Assembly (NCBI RefSeq): GCF_021869535.1
Contig: NW_026262659.1
Span: 1,302,001 to 1,366,000, forward strand
Direction: 5' to 3'
Length of the DNA stretch: 64,000 nucleotides
Origin: Mytilus californianus
Lineage: Eukaryota > Mollusca > Bivalvia > Mytilida > Mytilidae
Part shown: in pieces, positions 9,501 to 19,261 of the stretch
How the letters are laid out: every line of letters starts with the position of its first letter
How positions within the stretch are numbered: position 1 is the stretch's first letter
The notes under the pieces: generated by a model
Told to the model about the DNA's origin: nothing
The model's input: the letters and a program-made list of their open reading frames with translations, nothing else
Databases searched by the model: none
Translations under genes and position numbers: made by a program

Positions 9501-10891
9501 GGATAAACAAAGATATGTTCTACTTAGATGATAATGGAATATTGAGAAATTTGGACAAGAAAGACAGAACACCAAGACTTGTGGTACCAAGAGATCTTGT
9601 TGAACAAGTGATATCATTATGTCATGATATTCCTGCTGCAGGTCACCAAGGTATGAATAGGACCACATTGAGAATAAAGGCAAAATATCAATGGTATGGT
9701 ATGACACAACGAATAAGAGACTTTGTCAAAACATGCAGTACATGCAATTTACACAAGAAGCCAAACAGGAAGGCTAAATGTCCGCTTACCCAGTTTCATG
9801 CAGGTGCACCAATGGAGCGTGTCCACTTAGATTTTCTAGGACCACTGCCAGAGACGAAATTTGGGAATGCACATGTACTAGTTATGGTTGATCAGTTTTC
9901 AAAATGGATGGAATGTATTCCGTTACCAGCACAAACTGCAGAACATACGGCAAGAGCTGCTGTGAACGAGTTTTTCTCTCGTTTTGGATTCCCATTTCAG
10001 GTTTTTACAGACCAAGGACGCAATTTTGAAAGCAAGTTTTTCAAATCCATCTGTGAAATCTTGCAAATGCACAAAGCAAGGACTACTCCGTACAGACCAT
10101 CCTCAAACGGACAAGCAGAACGTTGCAACAGAACCTTGATGGACGCCGTCCGTTGCTTCGTGTCTAAACAACAAGACAATTGGAATGAACATTTGGCACA
10201 GTTGGCAGGAGCTGTTCGATCGTCGGTGAACAGAAGTACTGGTTTTACGCCAAACATGCTGATGCTTGGGAGAGAGGTTAACCAGCCTGTTGATTTATTG
10301 TACAGCGTACCTGGTACTAAAACAGACGAGTCACAAGATGAGTATGTGATAAGACTCCGAGATGCCATAACATCTGCTCATGAAATAGCGCGCAACACGC
10401 TAAAAACTACACAGAATACCATGAAACGTGATTATGATGTACGTATCCTGGAGAGAGAATACAAAATAGGAGATTTAGTTTATGTTTTAGACACGGCAAA
10501 AATTAAAGGTAGAGCGAAGAAATTGGACCCACCTTGGAAAGGTCCAGGACTTGTATGTGCCAAATTATCTTCGTATGTGTACAAGATAAAATTACAAAAA
10601 ACTGTACTGACAATAAATCATGACCGTTTAAAGCCATGCAAAGATAGAGAAGTACCACCCTGGTTAAAACAGTGCCAGCACCGGTTACAGGACGGTGAAG
10701 ATGTGACCAAGGCGACTAACCCAGACTTGTACTGTTTGTGCAGAAAACCAGATGATGGACTGTTTATGATACAGTGTGATTTTTGTCATGAGTGGTACCA
10801 TGGAGCTTGTATAGATTTGACACCAGCGCTGGCAGACACTATGGTAAAGTTCAGATGTCCACGGTGCCAGGACTCTGATACCGCAAGGTAA
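6572..10891 (+). CDS. pol: Pol polyprotein: protease, RT, RNase H, integrase, C-terminal PHD finger
   Basis: 1439 codons from the ATG at 6572; the frame is open from 6401, so a Gag-Pol fusion is possible. Protease: VVDTAAEVTII at residues 63-73 (catalytic D65; the usual DTG/DSG is DTA) and LLGLDFL. RT: LDANSAYYQIK and FLDDIL near 490-495. RNase H: LDTDASNFAIGAEL (about 634), RKELLAVVKF, TDHSSL. Integrase: an H..H..C..C zinc motif (about 1017-1060), then catalytic LDFLGP, FTDQGRNFES and SSNGQAERCNRT (about 1085, 1144, 1175). A GPY/F-like WKGPGLV follows near 1322. The last 55 residues form a C4HC3 PHD finger (YCLCRKPDDG...QCDFC..WYH..C...CPRC), a fold that in many proteins reads histone H3 tails. 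Its position, where chromoviruses carry a chromodomain, suggests chromatin targeting of integration. The frame is intact. Confidence 0.93.
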   Translation: MSTSTDTLSNSSLHITEPNNDLQKVIDLQLQDPVHLGGTICQLGSASMLRFTLKVHGQPVISVVDTAAEVTIISDKVYESLSKKPPMKRKATMHAAGRGMHMDAFVVGPVELQIGERTYRTDIYVAPIDNDMLLGLDFLVKAKVILDCRKLIFFINGEALPMVHGHIELVPPVNVIARVAKITVPHRTVIPPNSVVQLESDLSAELTDFIIEPNKEIDLLIPRGYYNASSLPCVSLLNVTNNKIVLQKGTLLGEAIEADVVETGPAPSVATTGIARDNNTLPEQLQNILDKSSTLAEDQKSKVANLLHEFVDVFALDDFDLGTFNHIEHEIDTGDARPIKQRIRRTPMCFAHEEENHLKKMLDAGIIEPSMSEWASAPVLVRKRDGNVRWCIDYRKLNSVTKKDVYPLPLIDECLDTLAENEWFSKLDANSAYYQIKVKDSDKEKTAFITKYGLFHFVRMSFGLCNAPGTYSRVMNLVLRGLTWNVVLAFLDDILVMGKTFEDHLQNLRSVFERFREYGLKLKPRKCDFFKKEIDFLGRTINRDGMAIGSEYVEVVKKWKVPTTTREVEQFLGFANYHRTFIKNFADLSYPLYQLTGKKPYKWGDSEQEAFDKLVEALTTTPLLALPNSKDPFILDTDASNFAIGAELIQVQYGVERPVAYGSFSLTHEQKRYCTTRKELLAVVKFTRHYRHYLLGREFIVRTDHSSLTWLLHFKEPQGQLARWLEELSQYHMTVKHRPGKRHQNADALSRLPDLSCPQNRLAAGNVLKHNLPCGACDYCTRAHQSWLGFQEDVDNVIPLASHQDCKTFEQTHNTGPLTVLPSSLISENKLMKQDNAQHTNVIIEDNATPDSSISQDGDQNVTSHVNENLGTSPVQQQVFDSTNQDTVSHNQNVCHSSVEIVTTPLGMSVYATYLDLPNVNAITETGIEASTYSPEQLRDYQSKDPDLELILVWFRDKTEPSEATIFRCSPIAKKYWINKDMFYLDDNGILRNLDKKDRTPRLVVPRDLVEQVISLCHDIPAAGHQGMNRTTLRIKAKYQWYGMTQRIRDFVKTCSTCNLHKKPNRKAKCPLTQFHAGAPMERVHLDFLGPLPETKFGNAHVLVMVDQFSKWMECIPLPAQTAEHTARAAVNEFFSRFGFPFQVFTDQGRNFESKFFKSICEILQMHKARTTPYRPSSNGQAERCNRTLMDAVRCFVSKQQDNWNEHLAQLAGAVRSSVNRSTGFTPNMLMLGREVNQPVDLLYSVPGTKTDESQDEYVIRLRDAITSAHEIARNTLKTTQNTMKRDYDVRILEREYKIGDLVYVLDTAKIKGRAKKLDPPWKGPGLVCAKLSSYVYKIKLQKTVLTINHDRLKPCKDREVPPWLKQCQHRLQDGEDVTKATNPDLYCLCRKPDDGLFMIQCDFCHEWYHGACIDLTPALADTMVKFRCPRCQDSDTAR

Positions 10892-11216
10892 CTTTAAAAT
10901 ATAAGACAGGATACTATGATGTACATATAGAGCAGAAGGAAATCAGTTGTAAATTTTGATTGGACATTACAGTGAAGATTGTGTGTAATATATATATATC
11001 AAGGAATGATATGTTAGTTTTAAAATAACTCCGCAGAGCGAAGACGGAACAATTGTTGAATTTTGAAAAATATATGTGTGTCGTCGAAATGTCAACATTG
11101 GAAAATATATATAACTATATATATGGAGATTTATTTGTATCCCCGTGGTGCGACCAGACGGGGTGGACTAAAGGAATATAGTGAATATTCGAATAGGAAG
11201 TAAACTCACTCCTTTC

Positions 11217-11230
11217 AAAGTGGGGGGGAG
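11217..11230 (+). promoter_or_regulatory. Polypurine tract
   Basis: AAAGTGGGGGGGAG lies directly upstream of the 3' LTR. It is purine-rich and correctly placed to prime plus-strand DNA synthesis. Confidence 0.85.
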
Positions 11231-11520
11231 TGTTGTGTAATATGGTATAATGGACGTGACATTACTATGTAGACAGTACGGTAGTTAGATATACCGCGTA
11301 GCCCGGTTCCCGGAATGATCCATGGTAAACTACCCAGCTCAGGATAAGATCTCAGATAGTTACCAGGTAACGAGAGTTGGCGTATTGGCGGGAATGAGAA
11401 CGCCTGTACTAGAACTTAACCAGAGAGTATCAGAGTATATTTGGTAAGTTAGTACAATTAGGAGCACTTCATTGTATTAGAAGTATTAGTATTGAGTGAT
11501 AATACTCGGAAATCACATCA
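11231..11520 (+). repeat. 3' LTR
   Basis: 290 bp, read as identical to the 5' LTR at 3666-3955. Between the pol stop (10891) and the polypurine tract lie about 325 bp of AT-rich untranslated sequence with no further gene. Confidence 0.92.
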
Positions 11521-12486
11521 TTACTATCAATATTATTTGTAAGTTTTTTGTGAAACTGACTGCTGAATTGTTTTTCCATGCTTATGGTACATCTAAGTCG
11601 TATGCTTTTTTTAAAACCACCTCCAGGGTATAATATCTGCTCGCCCATAGAATCTGTTTGTAGATATAGGAAGATGTGGTATGAGTGCCAATGAGAAAAC
11701 TCTCCATCCAAGTCACACAATTTATAAAAGTAAACCATTATAGGTCAAGGTATGGTCTTCAACACAGAGCCTAGTTTTTATCAAAAATGAAATATATTGA
11801 TATTAATAGTATACAGGTTAAATAATTTATTCATACATTTTTAATTGACTGACTAGAATTATCATGATTATTGAGGAACTTAAACCATTCTTATTTTTCA
11901 AAAGGGACAAAAATAAAATTTATATATAATAACAGGGTGATACAAATGAGAAAAACTCAAGAAATTGTTTTCAATTAAGATAAATACATGGTTTTCAGTT
12001 GTTTTTTTAACATGTTTAAAGCAGAGGCAGATTTAGTTTAAAGTTGGAAAAAATTGTTTGTACCAACAAAAATAAATACACAAAGTTAATCCAGAATTAT
12101 GTGTTTATCATTTTTTTTATGTTTAGGTTGCCAGCTAGATGAAAAGAACAATGCAGTTCAAAAGTCAAAATGTAGATAAGCTGCAGTACAAGGTCCTACT
12201 TTTGCAGATTTTCATATTTTGCATGAATGAATTTGAAGTTTATATCATGGAGGGCAGAGAAAGAAAAGAAACACTTCAGTTTTCCTGCTTCTGAAGGATA
12301 AATGTAAAACATCTTGTTTGGTAAGTTTTATGCTCTGTTATGATAGTGTTTGTGCATCCATCTGTCTTTCTCTAAATTGTATTCACTTAAAGTTTTTGGT
12401 TACAGTTCACCATGAACTTCAGTTAGTAACTTGTGGTTTTACATGTATATACTCAAAATTTAGTACTTTAAAATGTTCATGTATTT
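11521..12486. other. No gene; contains a reversed fragment of repeat family C
   Basis: From 11668 to about 11765 the sequence begins AGGAAGATGTGGTATGAG, the reverse complement of the right end of family C (see 43110-43729), and soon diverges. The rest is AT-rich with no coding signal. Confidence 0.55.
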
Positions 12487-13357
12487 TTGTCGAGCCTGCA
12501 ACTTTTGTCGCAGAAAGCTCGAAATAGGGATAGTGATCCGATGGCGGCTACGGCGGTGGCATTAGCACTGGGGGGTCTCTTCCTATATTAAGGTATATAC
12601 ATATGTGCCGCTGGAATGGGTCCCTTTTTTGATGCATCAAATATATCAATGGGGTGCAATTTTACCGAGGAAATAAATCAATGGGTCATAATTTTTCAGT
12701 TTGTTGTGCAACGATCTTCACTTAATGGATTATGATTTCGCTGTGTAATATATGTATAGGTAGGGATTTCACAATTATTCAATATATGAATGGGGGGTGT
12801 TTTTTAAATTCTAGCTGCACAACTGTACCCAAAATCCCATGTTGAGACCCCCCCCGTGGGCGTTAGCTAACTTCCTAAAAGCTTTATATTTTAGAAGGTG
12901 GAAGACCTGGATGCTTCAAACTTTGTATATAGATGCCTCATGATACGAATTCTGTCTGAAACATGTCCATTGTCCTTGACCTCATTTTCATGGTTCAGTG
13001 ACTACTTGAAAAAAAAGTTCAGATTTTTTGTAATGTTAATTTCTCTCATATTATGAGTAATAGGATAACTATATTTGGTATGTGCGTACCTTGCAAGGTC
13101 CTCATGCTCGTCAGAGAGTTTTCACTTGACCTAGACCTCATTTCATGGATCAGTGAACAAGAACTTAGTCTTTGATGCATGATTTTTTTTATTAGTTGTT
13201 AGTGGTCTTTGTACTAGCTGTCAGTAACTGCGAGTACTCTCAGATCTGTACTTAGTGTCTTTTTGTTGTTTGGATGTACAAGTTCCCGGCCACGTCCACT
13301 TGTATTTGTTGTATTTTTATCCATCTGATGAGTTAAGCCTCTTTCAACTGATTTTTA

Positions 13358-14637
13358 TACGACTGCGGTCGTATATTGGTATGACGTTGGCGTCGTCGTC
13401 GTCCGAAGACTCATTGGTTTTCGCACTCTAACTTTAGTTTAAGTGAATGGATCTCTATGAAATTTTACCATAAGGTTCAATACCACAAAAGAAAGGTTGG
13501 ATTGATTTTGCGGGTTATCGTACCAACAGTTAAGGAATTAGGGGCCAAAAAGGGGCCAAAAATAAGCATTTTTGTAACTTCCAGACATAACTTGTGTGTT
13601 AGTGTATGGATCTCTCTGACATTGTACCACAAGGTTCCATATCACAAAGGGAATGCTGGGATTAATTTTGGGGGGTAATTGCCTCAAAATTTTAGGAATT
13701 AGGGGCCAAAAAAGGGGCAAAAAACAAGAATTTTTCTAGTTTCATGACAATAACTTGTGTGTAAGTGTATGGATCTTTCTGAAATTGTACTACAAGGTTC
13801 CATATCACAAAGAGAAAGCTGGAATTGAGTTTGGGGGTAATTGCCCAAAACGTTTAGGAAAAAGGGGCCAAAAATAAGCATTTTTCTAGTTTCCAGACAA
13901 TAACTTGTGTTCAAGTGTATGGATCTCTCTGAAATTGTACTGCAAGGTACCATACCACTAAGGGAAGGCTGGGATTGAGTTTGGGGGGTAATTGCCTCAA
14001 AATTTAAGGAATAAGGGGCCAAAAAGGGGCAAAAAACAAGCATTTTTCTAGTTATAGGACAATAACTTATGTGTAAGTGTATGGATCTTTATGAAATTGT
14101 ACTACAAGGTTCCATATCACAAAGGGAAAGCTGGGTTTGAGTTTGGGGGTAATTGCCCTAAACGTTTAGGAATTTGGGGCCAAAAAGGGACCAAAAAACA
14201 AGCATTTTTCTAGTTTCCAGACAATTACTTGTGTTCAAGTGTATGAATCTCTCTGAAATTGTACTGCAAGGTACCATACCACAAAGGGAAGGCTGTTATT
14301 GAGTTTTGGGGTGATGAATCATAAGGGGGTTACAAAAATTTGGGGGGGGGGGGGGGGAATTTTTTTTCCTTTTTTTTTCTTTAAAATTTTCCATTTTAAA
14401 TTGGTTATTTCTGATTTATATATAAAAGCAAATAATAATGATATGGTTTGAATAGGTAAATTAAAATTTTTAAAGTTCTTAGACCACATTCATTCTGTGT
14501 CAGGAACCTATGCTGTGTCAAATATTTAATCACAATCCAAATTCAGAGCTGTATCAAGCTTGAATGTTGTGTCCATACTTGCCCCAACTGTTCAGGGTTG
14601 ACCTCTGCGGTCGAATCAAGCTGCGCCCCAGCGGAGC
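13358..14637 (-). repeat. Family A element, reverse orientation, ~150-160 bp tandem core
   Basis: Read backwards, it matches 40988-42595. The right end carries GACCTCTGCGGTCGAATC and CAAGCTGCGCC (around 14600-14630), the left end a GGTCGTAT-type palindrome and GTCGTCGTCGTCC. In between are about six degenerate units with GGATCTCTCTGAAATTGTAC and AGGGGCCAAAAA, spaced about 150-160 bp. ORFs here (for example minus 13699-14043) translate the repeat and are not genes. Confidence 0.7.
14342..14357 (+). repeat. G16 homopolymer
   Basis: A pure G run followed by A/T runs inside the family A copy. The reverse-orientation copy has a C run at the equivalent place (41271-41280). Confidence 0.9.
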
Positions 14638-15890
14638 ATTTTATTATTGTTTGTTCTTATGTTGTACTGTTACACCACTGTCCCAGGTTAGGGGGAGGGT
14701 TTGGATCCCGCTAACATGTTTAACCCCGCCACATTCTGTATGTATGTGCCTGTCCCAAGTCAGGAGCCTGTAATTCAGTGGTTGTCGTTTGTTTATGTGT
14801 TACATACCGGTATTTGTTTTTCGTTCATTTTTTGTACATAAATTAGGCCGTTAGTTTTTCGTTTGAATTGTTTTACATTATCATTTTGGGGCCTTTTATA
14901 GCTGACTGTGCGGTATGGGCTTTGCTCATTGTTGAAGGCCGTACGGTGACCTATAGTTGTTAATTTCTGTGTCATTTGGTCTCTTGTGGAGAGTTGTTGT
15001 CTCATTGGCAATCATACCACATCTTCTTTTTTTTATATTTAAGGTTAAGTTTTGGTAGTCAAGTCCATATCTCAGATACTATAAGCAATAGGTCTAGTAT
15101 ATTCGGTGTATGGAAGGACTGTAAGGTGTACATGACCAACTGGCAGGTGTCATCTGACCTTGACCTCATTTTCATGGTTCAGTAGTCAAAGTTAAATTTT
15201 TGAGTTTTGGTCTTTTTTTCTTATACTGTATGCAATAGGTCTACTATATTTGGTGTATGGCATGATTGTAAGGTGTACATGTCTAGCTGGCAGGTGTCAT
15301 CTGACCATGACCTCATTTTCATGGTTCAGTAGTCAAAGTTAAATTTTTGAAATTTGGTCTTTTTTTCTAATACTAAATGCAATAGGTCAACTATATTTGG
15401 TGTATGGAAACATTTTATGATGTACATGTCAGTCCCGCAGGTTTAATTTGACCTTGACCTTTTTTTCATGGTTCATTGCTCAGTGTTAAGTTTTTGTGTT
15501 TTGGTCTGTTTTTCTTAATCTATAAGCAATAGGTCAACTATATGTGTTGTATGGAAGGATTGTAAGCTGTACATGTCTGCCTGGCATGGTTCATCTGATC
15601 TTCACCTCATTTCCATGGTTCATTGGTCAATGTTTAGTTTTCTTGGTTAAGTCTGCTTCTTAGAAACTATAAGCAATACCGGTAGGTCAACTGTATTTAG
15701 TAATTTGAATGATTGTAAGGTGTACATATATTTCTTGTCAGGTTTATATGACCTTGAAATCATTTTCTTGGATCATGTTGAGTTTATGTGATAGTTGTAG
15801 TAAAGCTTTATATTTAGGACTATCAACATGATATCAATGATTAGTAAAGAAGGCGCAACATTTCAGCATGTGCACTCTTGTGTATACATT

Positions 15891-17870
15891 AAACACCACA
15901 TTTACTGTTTTTACCCTGATTTTATGGATCATTGAACATAGAAATGTCATAATGTGAAATTATAGTACATTCTTAGGTTAAAGTTTTAGGTTAAGGTACA
16001 TAGCTTACCATGAAGTTGAATTTCATACACATGTTCATTATGTGGTGAATTTTTAAATTCAGTGCCGAACGAAGATTTTGAGCCTGATTACATGATTGAC
16101 TAGACATTGACACATGCTAGTGTTTGCCAGGCATTGTGTCCTGTACTAGGAATTTGTGCTGTACTAAGAACTTTAATAGTACTCGCTGAGTATGGAGTTT
16201 TTGTGAAAGTTTAATATTAGTGAGATTTTTGCATGACATCCTGTCAACTGCTTGTTGATCATGTTTATACATGTCTTAAAATTAATATCTGACACATTGG
16301 TGTTTTGTGAACTTGGAAATAAGTTATTTGATAGAATAATAATGTTTTGAGATTATCAAAATAAAAAATATCCCATTTTTACTACATTGTGTATTAATGA
16401 TTAAGTATATGTGACAGAGTATATTTTTACATATTTCATTTATTAGTATTTTACATTTTATTACATGCCAGATATTATACTTTATTCATTCACTCTGATC
16501 ATTTGATCTTTTGATTTATAGTTTATTATCTCTTTACACTATAAATTGTATGAAAGTTCTAGTCAGTCATACTTCATTGAGCAAAGTTGTAATTGTATCT
16601 ACCCGTCCAACTCATTAGTAAATTAATTGTCACACCTTGTTTATCTTTATGGTCAGTTCTTATTGGTCATTCTGGACACACCTCAGATTTTGGAAAAGAA
16701 GTAATGGTGGTTAATTCTTGAAAATTGGAGACATACATATTTAATATTTACTTCTTATTTAAACCATATATAGTGATGAAACTTATATAGAGACATTCTA
16801 TTTAGTGCTCGTTAGTACTCACTGAAGTTTCCATACTTTGGAATCACTGTAGTTATTGGAAATTACATTCTTTATATCTGGTAAGTAGATTTTATGTTCT
16901 TTGTGGTGTATGAAAGGCGTATGCAGTGCATGCTATACAATTCTGCCCGTTTATAGGTAAGTATGCCCATAGACCTTAGATATGATAGGAGTAAGACAGT
17001 TTATGTATTAATCTGAGAATATATGATTTGAATCTGTAGTTTGGATGTAGAAAGGGAGATTTACGAATGATTTTGAAAGTGACCTTGACCTTTCAGTTAT
17101 GGATCTATGACGTCACATTGACAATTGCGTTAATATTGCCATATATGGCAATTTTGTGTAATAGCTTGATTTTATTATATCAGTCTTTAATATGTTGTAT
17201 TTTGTATAAGGGATCATTATTTTCCTAGATCCTAGTATTTACTATTGTGTATTATTTTCAGGACACATAGCTTATGATGTTCCTGTAACATACTGGTTGT
17301 ACTGTAGATGTTAGATATATAACCTGGTTCCACAGATTGGTAAGGGTCATATTATATTGTACCTATATGTCAGTTAACTTGAGTTCGATAATAGATATTA
17401 AACATTACAGTAGTGCATACGAACTTAATAGCTAGAATACTATAGTGAACAGTTAATAACCTTCGTATGGTAAAGGTTTTATGAATGACACTCGTTTATG
17501 AAGTACGATACATTCGACTTGTTTATAATATGCTTGGTTGATTATAATGATATGCTATTTGATACGACTTATCAGATACATGTATTTGTATTTAGAAATA
17601 TAATTGCAAGTTTGTTGCATATTATGAATGTCACTGCATTCTTGATACTCAGTATAGTTTATTGTATATGGAATAGAATATTTCATACGATCTTGTAACA
17701 TTGTTAATTACACCAGTATACTATTTGTATGATTCTAGTATAAGAATTTAATAAGACTGTGATATTGATAAATGTGATAATTATATGCTATTGTTATTGC
17801 AGGGTTATTTTCCCTATGTTTACTTGTATAATAAAGTGATGTCAAAGAACCCTAGACTTGTCGTTTATGG
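15891..17870. other. AT-rich stretch without recognisable gene
   Basis: Two kilobases with no long ORF (longest 66 codons) and no motif I recognise. An AATAAA word lies near 17830. A solo LTR was considered, but I could not identify matching ends or a target duplication. Confidence 0.5.
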
Positions 17871-19057
17871 AACCCCCGTAAAACAAGACTATTATATATA
17901 TAAAAAAGAAGATTTAGGATATATGTATAACCATATATAAAATGGGACCGCAACCGAACAACACAAAAATAAGAAAAAAAAAACCAATATAATTTTTTGC
18001 ACCAATGTTATAATTTCCAACATGTCCAAAGAGTTCAATGTATTTTCTAATTGAAATAAAAAGTGGAACTCTTTCAGAACTTCAGAAGCTTAAAGAAGTG
18101 ATGTTTCTATTGTTGGCTTTCTGTATAATATATTGCAAATTCTTGTGAAAAATGGAATTTTATTGTAATTGCCTAAAGTTTTAACATTGATCTATATATA
18201 TATATATAACTGGGGAAAATACCCAAATGTTATAAAGAAGAATACATAAATTGATTGTTATATAATATTAGAATAGGAAGATGTGGTATATTTCTAATTT
18301 GACAACTCTCCATCAGAGACCAAAGGATGTAGGAGGTTAGCAACTGATGACACTGGACAACCTTCAACAATCAATAAAATCCATACCGCATAGCTATTTT
18401 TATTGAAAATCATATGTTCTTGCTACATGTATGCAAACAATTTTTTATTATCCATAACTTCGGATTTTATTGGTTCTTTTTCAGAAGGATTGAAATTCAT
18501 CACTGAGAATAAAAGGAGAAAACACAGAAACAAGACCAAAATAAATTCAAAGACAAAAGTCAGATCAGTTATTATTTTCATCACTCAGCCAATGAATTGA
18601 AGTTCTATTAAATATCTAAAGATATTAAAACCACAATAATGACAATGTTCTGTGCTGAATGGCAAAAAAGTGGACTATACATTACGATCACACAATGCTG
18701 GATGATAAGAAACTATTAATTTTTTGGGTGGAGGGATATCCTGAAAAAAAAATAGATTTATGTAAAAAGCTACTAGTATGTTAAGCCTATTAATAGAGTT
18801 TTCATTGATTTCAAATGGGAAAAAATTGTGTTTCAAAAAAGTATTCTAGAATTCATAAATAAACATATATTGATACTTACATTATCTGCTTTGTTGTTTA
18901 AAAGTTTAGTTTTGAACAGTTATAGAACAATATAATTGCATTAACATTTCCAAGGAAAAAAAAGATATTCGACTAAAAAGATTCATCTTAAAACAATTTA
19001 CTACCAAACAGAATTCATTGTAACATACACATTTATTAACTGGATATTTTTAATTGA
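17871..19057. other. No gene; family C fragment near 18268
   Basis: 18268-18395 is a decayed reversed piece of family C (GGAAGATGTGGTAT...CAACTCTCCATC...CCATACCGCATAGCTA). The remainder is AT-rich non-coding sequence. Confidence 0.5.
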
Positions 19058-19261
19058 ATCATAGGATTTTATTTTGTCCCATGGGATAATTATAGTCCCA
19101 TGGGATTTTTTTTGTCCCATGGGACAACAAATATCCCATGGGACTACAATTATCCCATGGGACCCAAAAAAATCCTATGGGATTTAACCAAAATCCCATG
19201 GGATAATGGTCAATCCCATGGGATTTGCCCTATCCCATGGGATATTGAAAATCCCATGTTT
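19058..19261. repeat. Phased array of TCCCATGGGA palindromes
   Basis: The 10-bp palindrome TCCCATGGGA starts at 19077, 19096, 19115, 19134, 19153, 19194, 19214 and 19233. A variant, TCCTATGGGA, is at 19173, a broken copy at 19252, and a degenerate copy (TCATAGGA) at 19058. Start-to-start distances are 19, 19, 19, 19, 19, 20, 21, 20, 19 and 19. The 9-11 bp spacers are AT-rich and unrelated to each other. One side of each palindrome is therefore exposed about every two helical turns. No protein-coding capacity. The function is unknown; a mobile-element subterminal array, a protein-binding array or a hairpin-driven repeat are possible. Confidence 0.9.

Larger units (their letters stand above)
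3666..11520 (+). mobile_element. Complete Ty3/gypsy-type LTR retrotransposon with HhH-like gag N-terminus and PHD-finger pol
   Basis: A 7855-bp element with two 290-bp LTRs (3666-3955, 11231-11520) that I read as identical base for base, starting TGTTGTG and ending CACATCA. The flanks share TTAC, or ATTAC if the final A is counted as flank, consistent with a 4-5 bp target duplication. Inside, in order: leader, gag (interrupted by an in-frame TGA), pol one frame back, polypurine tract, 3' LTR. LTR identity implies a very recent insertion. Domain order RT-RNase H-integrase places it with Ty3/gypsy and not Ty1/copia. No envelope gene is visible. Domain names are from motif recognition; the clade within Ty3/gypsy is undetermined. 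Confidence 0.93.
13164..15036 (+). repeat. Family C copy, split by a family A insertion
   Basis: 13164-13357 matches the left part of family C (GCATGATTTTTTTTATTAG, CTCAGATCTGTACTTAG). 14638-15036 matches its right part, ending CACATCTTCTTTT. The uninterrupted copy at 43110-43729 joins exactly where this one is broken (after TTTTTATA). It encodes nothing recognisable. Confidence 0.7.
12487..15890 (+). repeat. Family B repeat (tandem ~140-bp core), interrupted by family C
   Basis: The left end, TCGAGCCTGCAACTTTTGTC, is also seen in variant form at 27195. Core units of about 140 bp follow, each containing TGACCTCATTTTCATGGTTC, AGCAATAGGTC and GGTGTATGG; about five lie at 15037-15790. The right end is near the TGCACTCTTGTG word (about 15890). 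It is split at 13164-15036 by family C, which is itself split by family A. End-plus-tandem-core architecture resembles bivalve pearl-like elements. No protein is encoded. Confidence 0.6.

Noticed and set aside
15891..17870. Solo LTR
   Set aside because: AATAAA and a CTTGTCGTTTATGG-like end were suggestive, but no TG...CA pair with matching target duplication could be found.
19058..19261. CRISPR-like array
   Set aside because: The repeat is only 10 bp and palindromic, spacers are 9-11 bp, the context is a eukaryotic repeat mosaic, and there are no cas genes.
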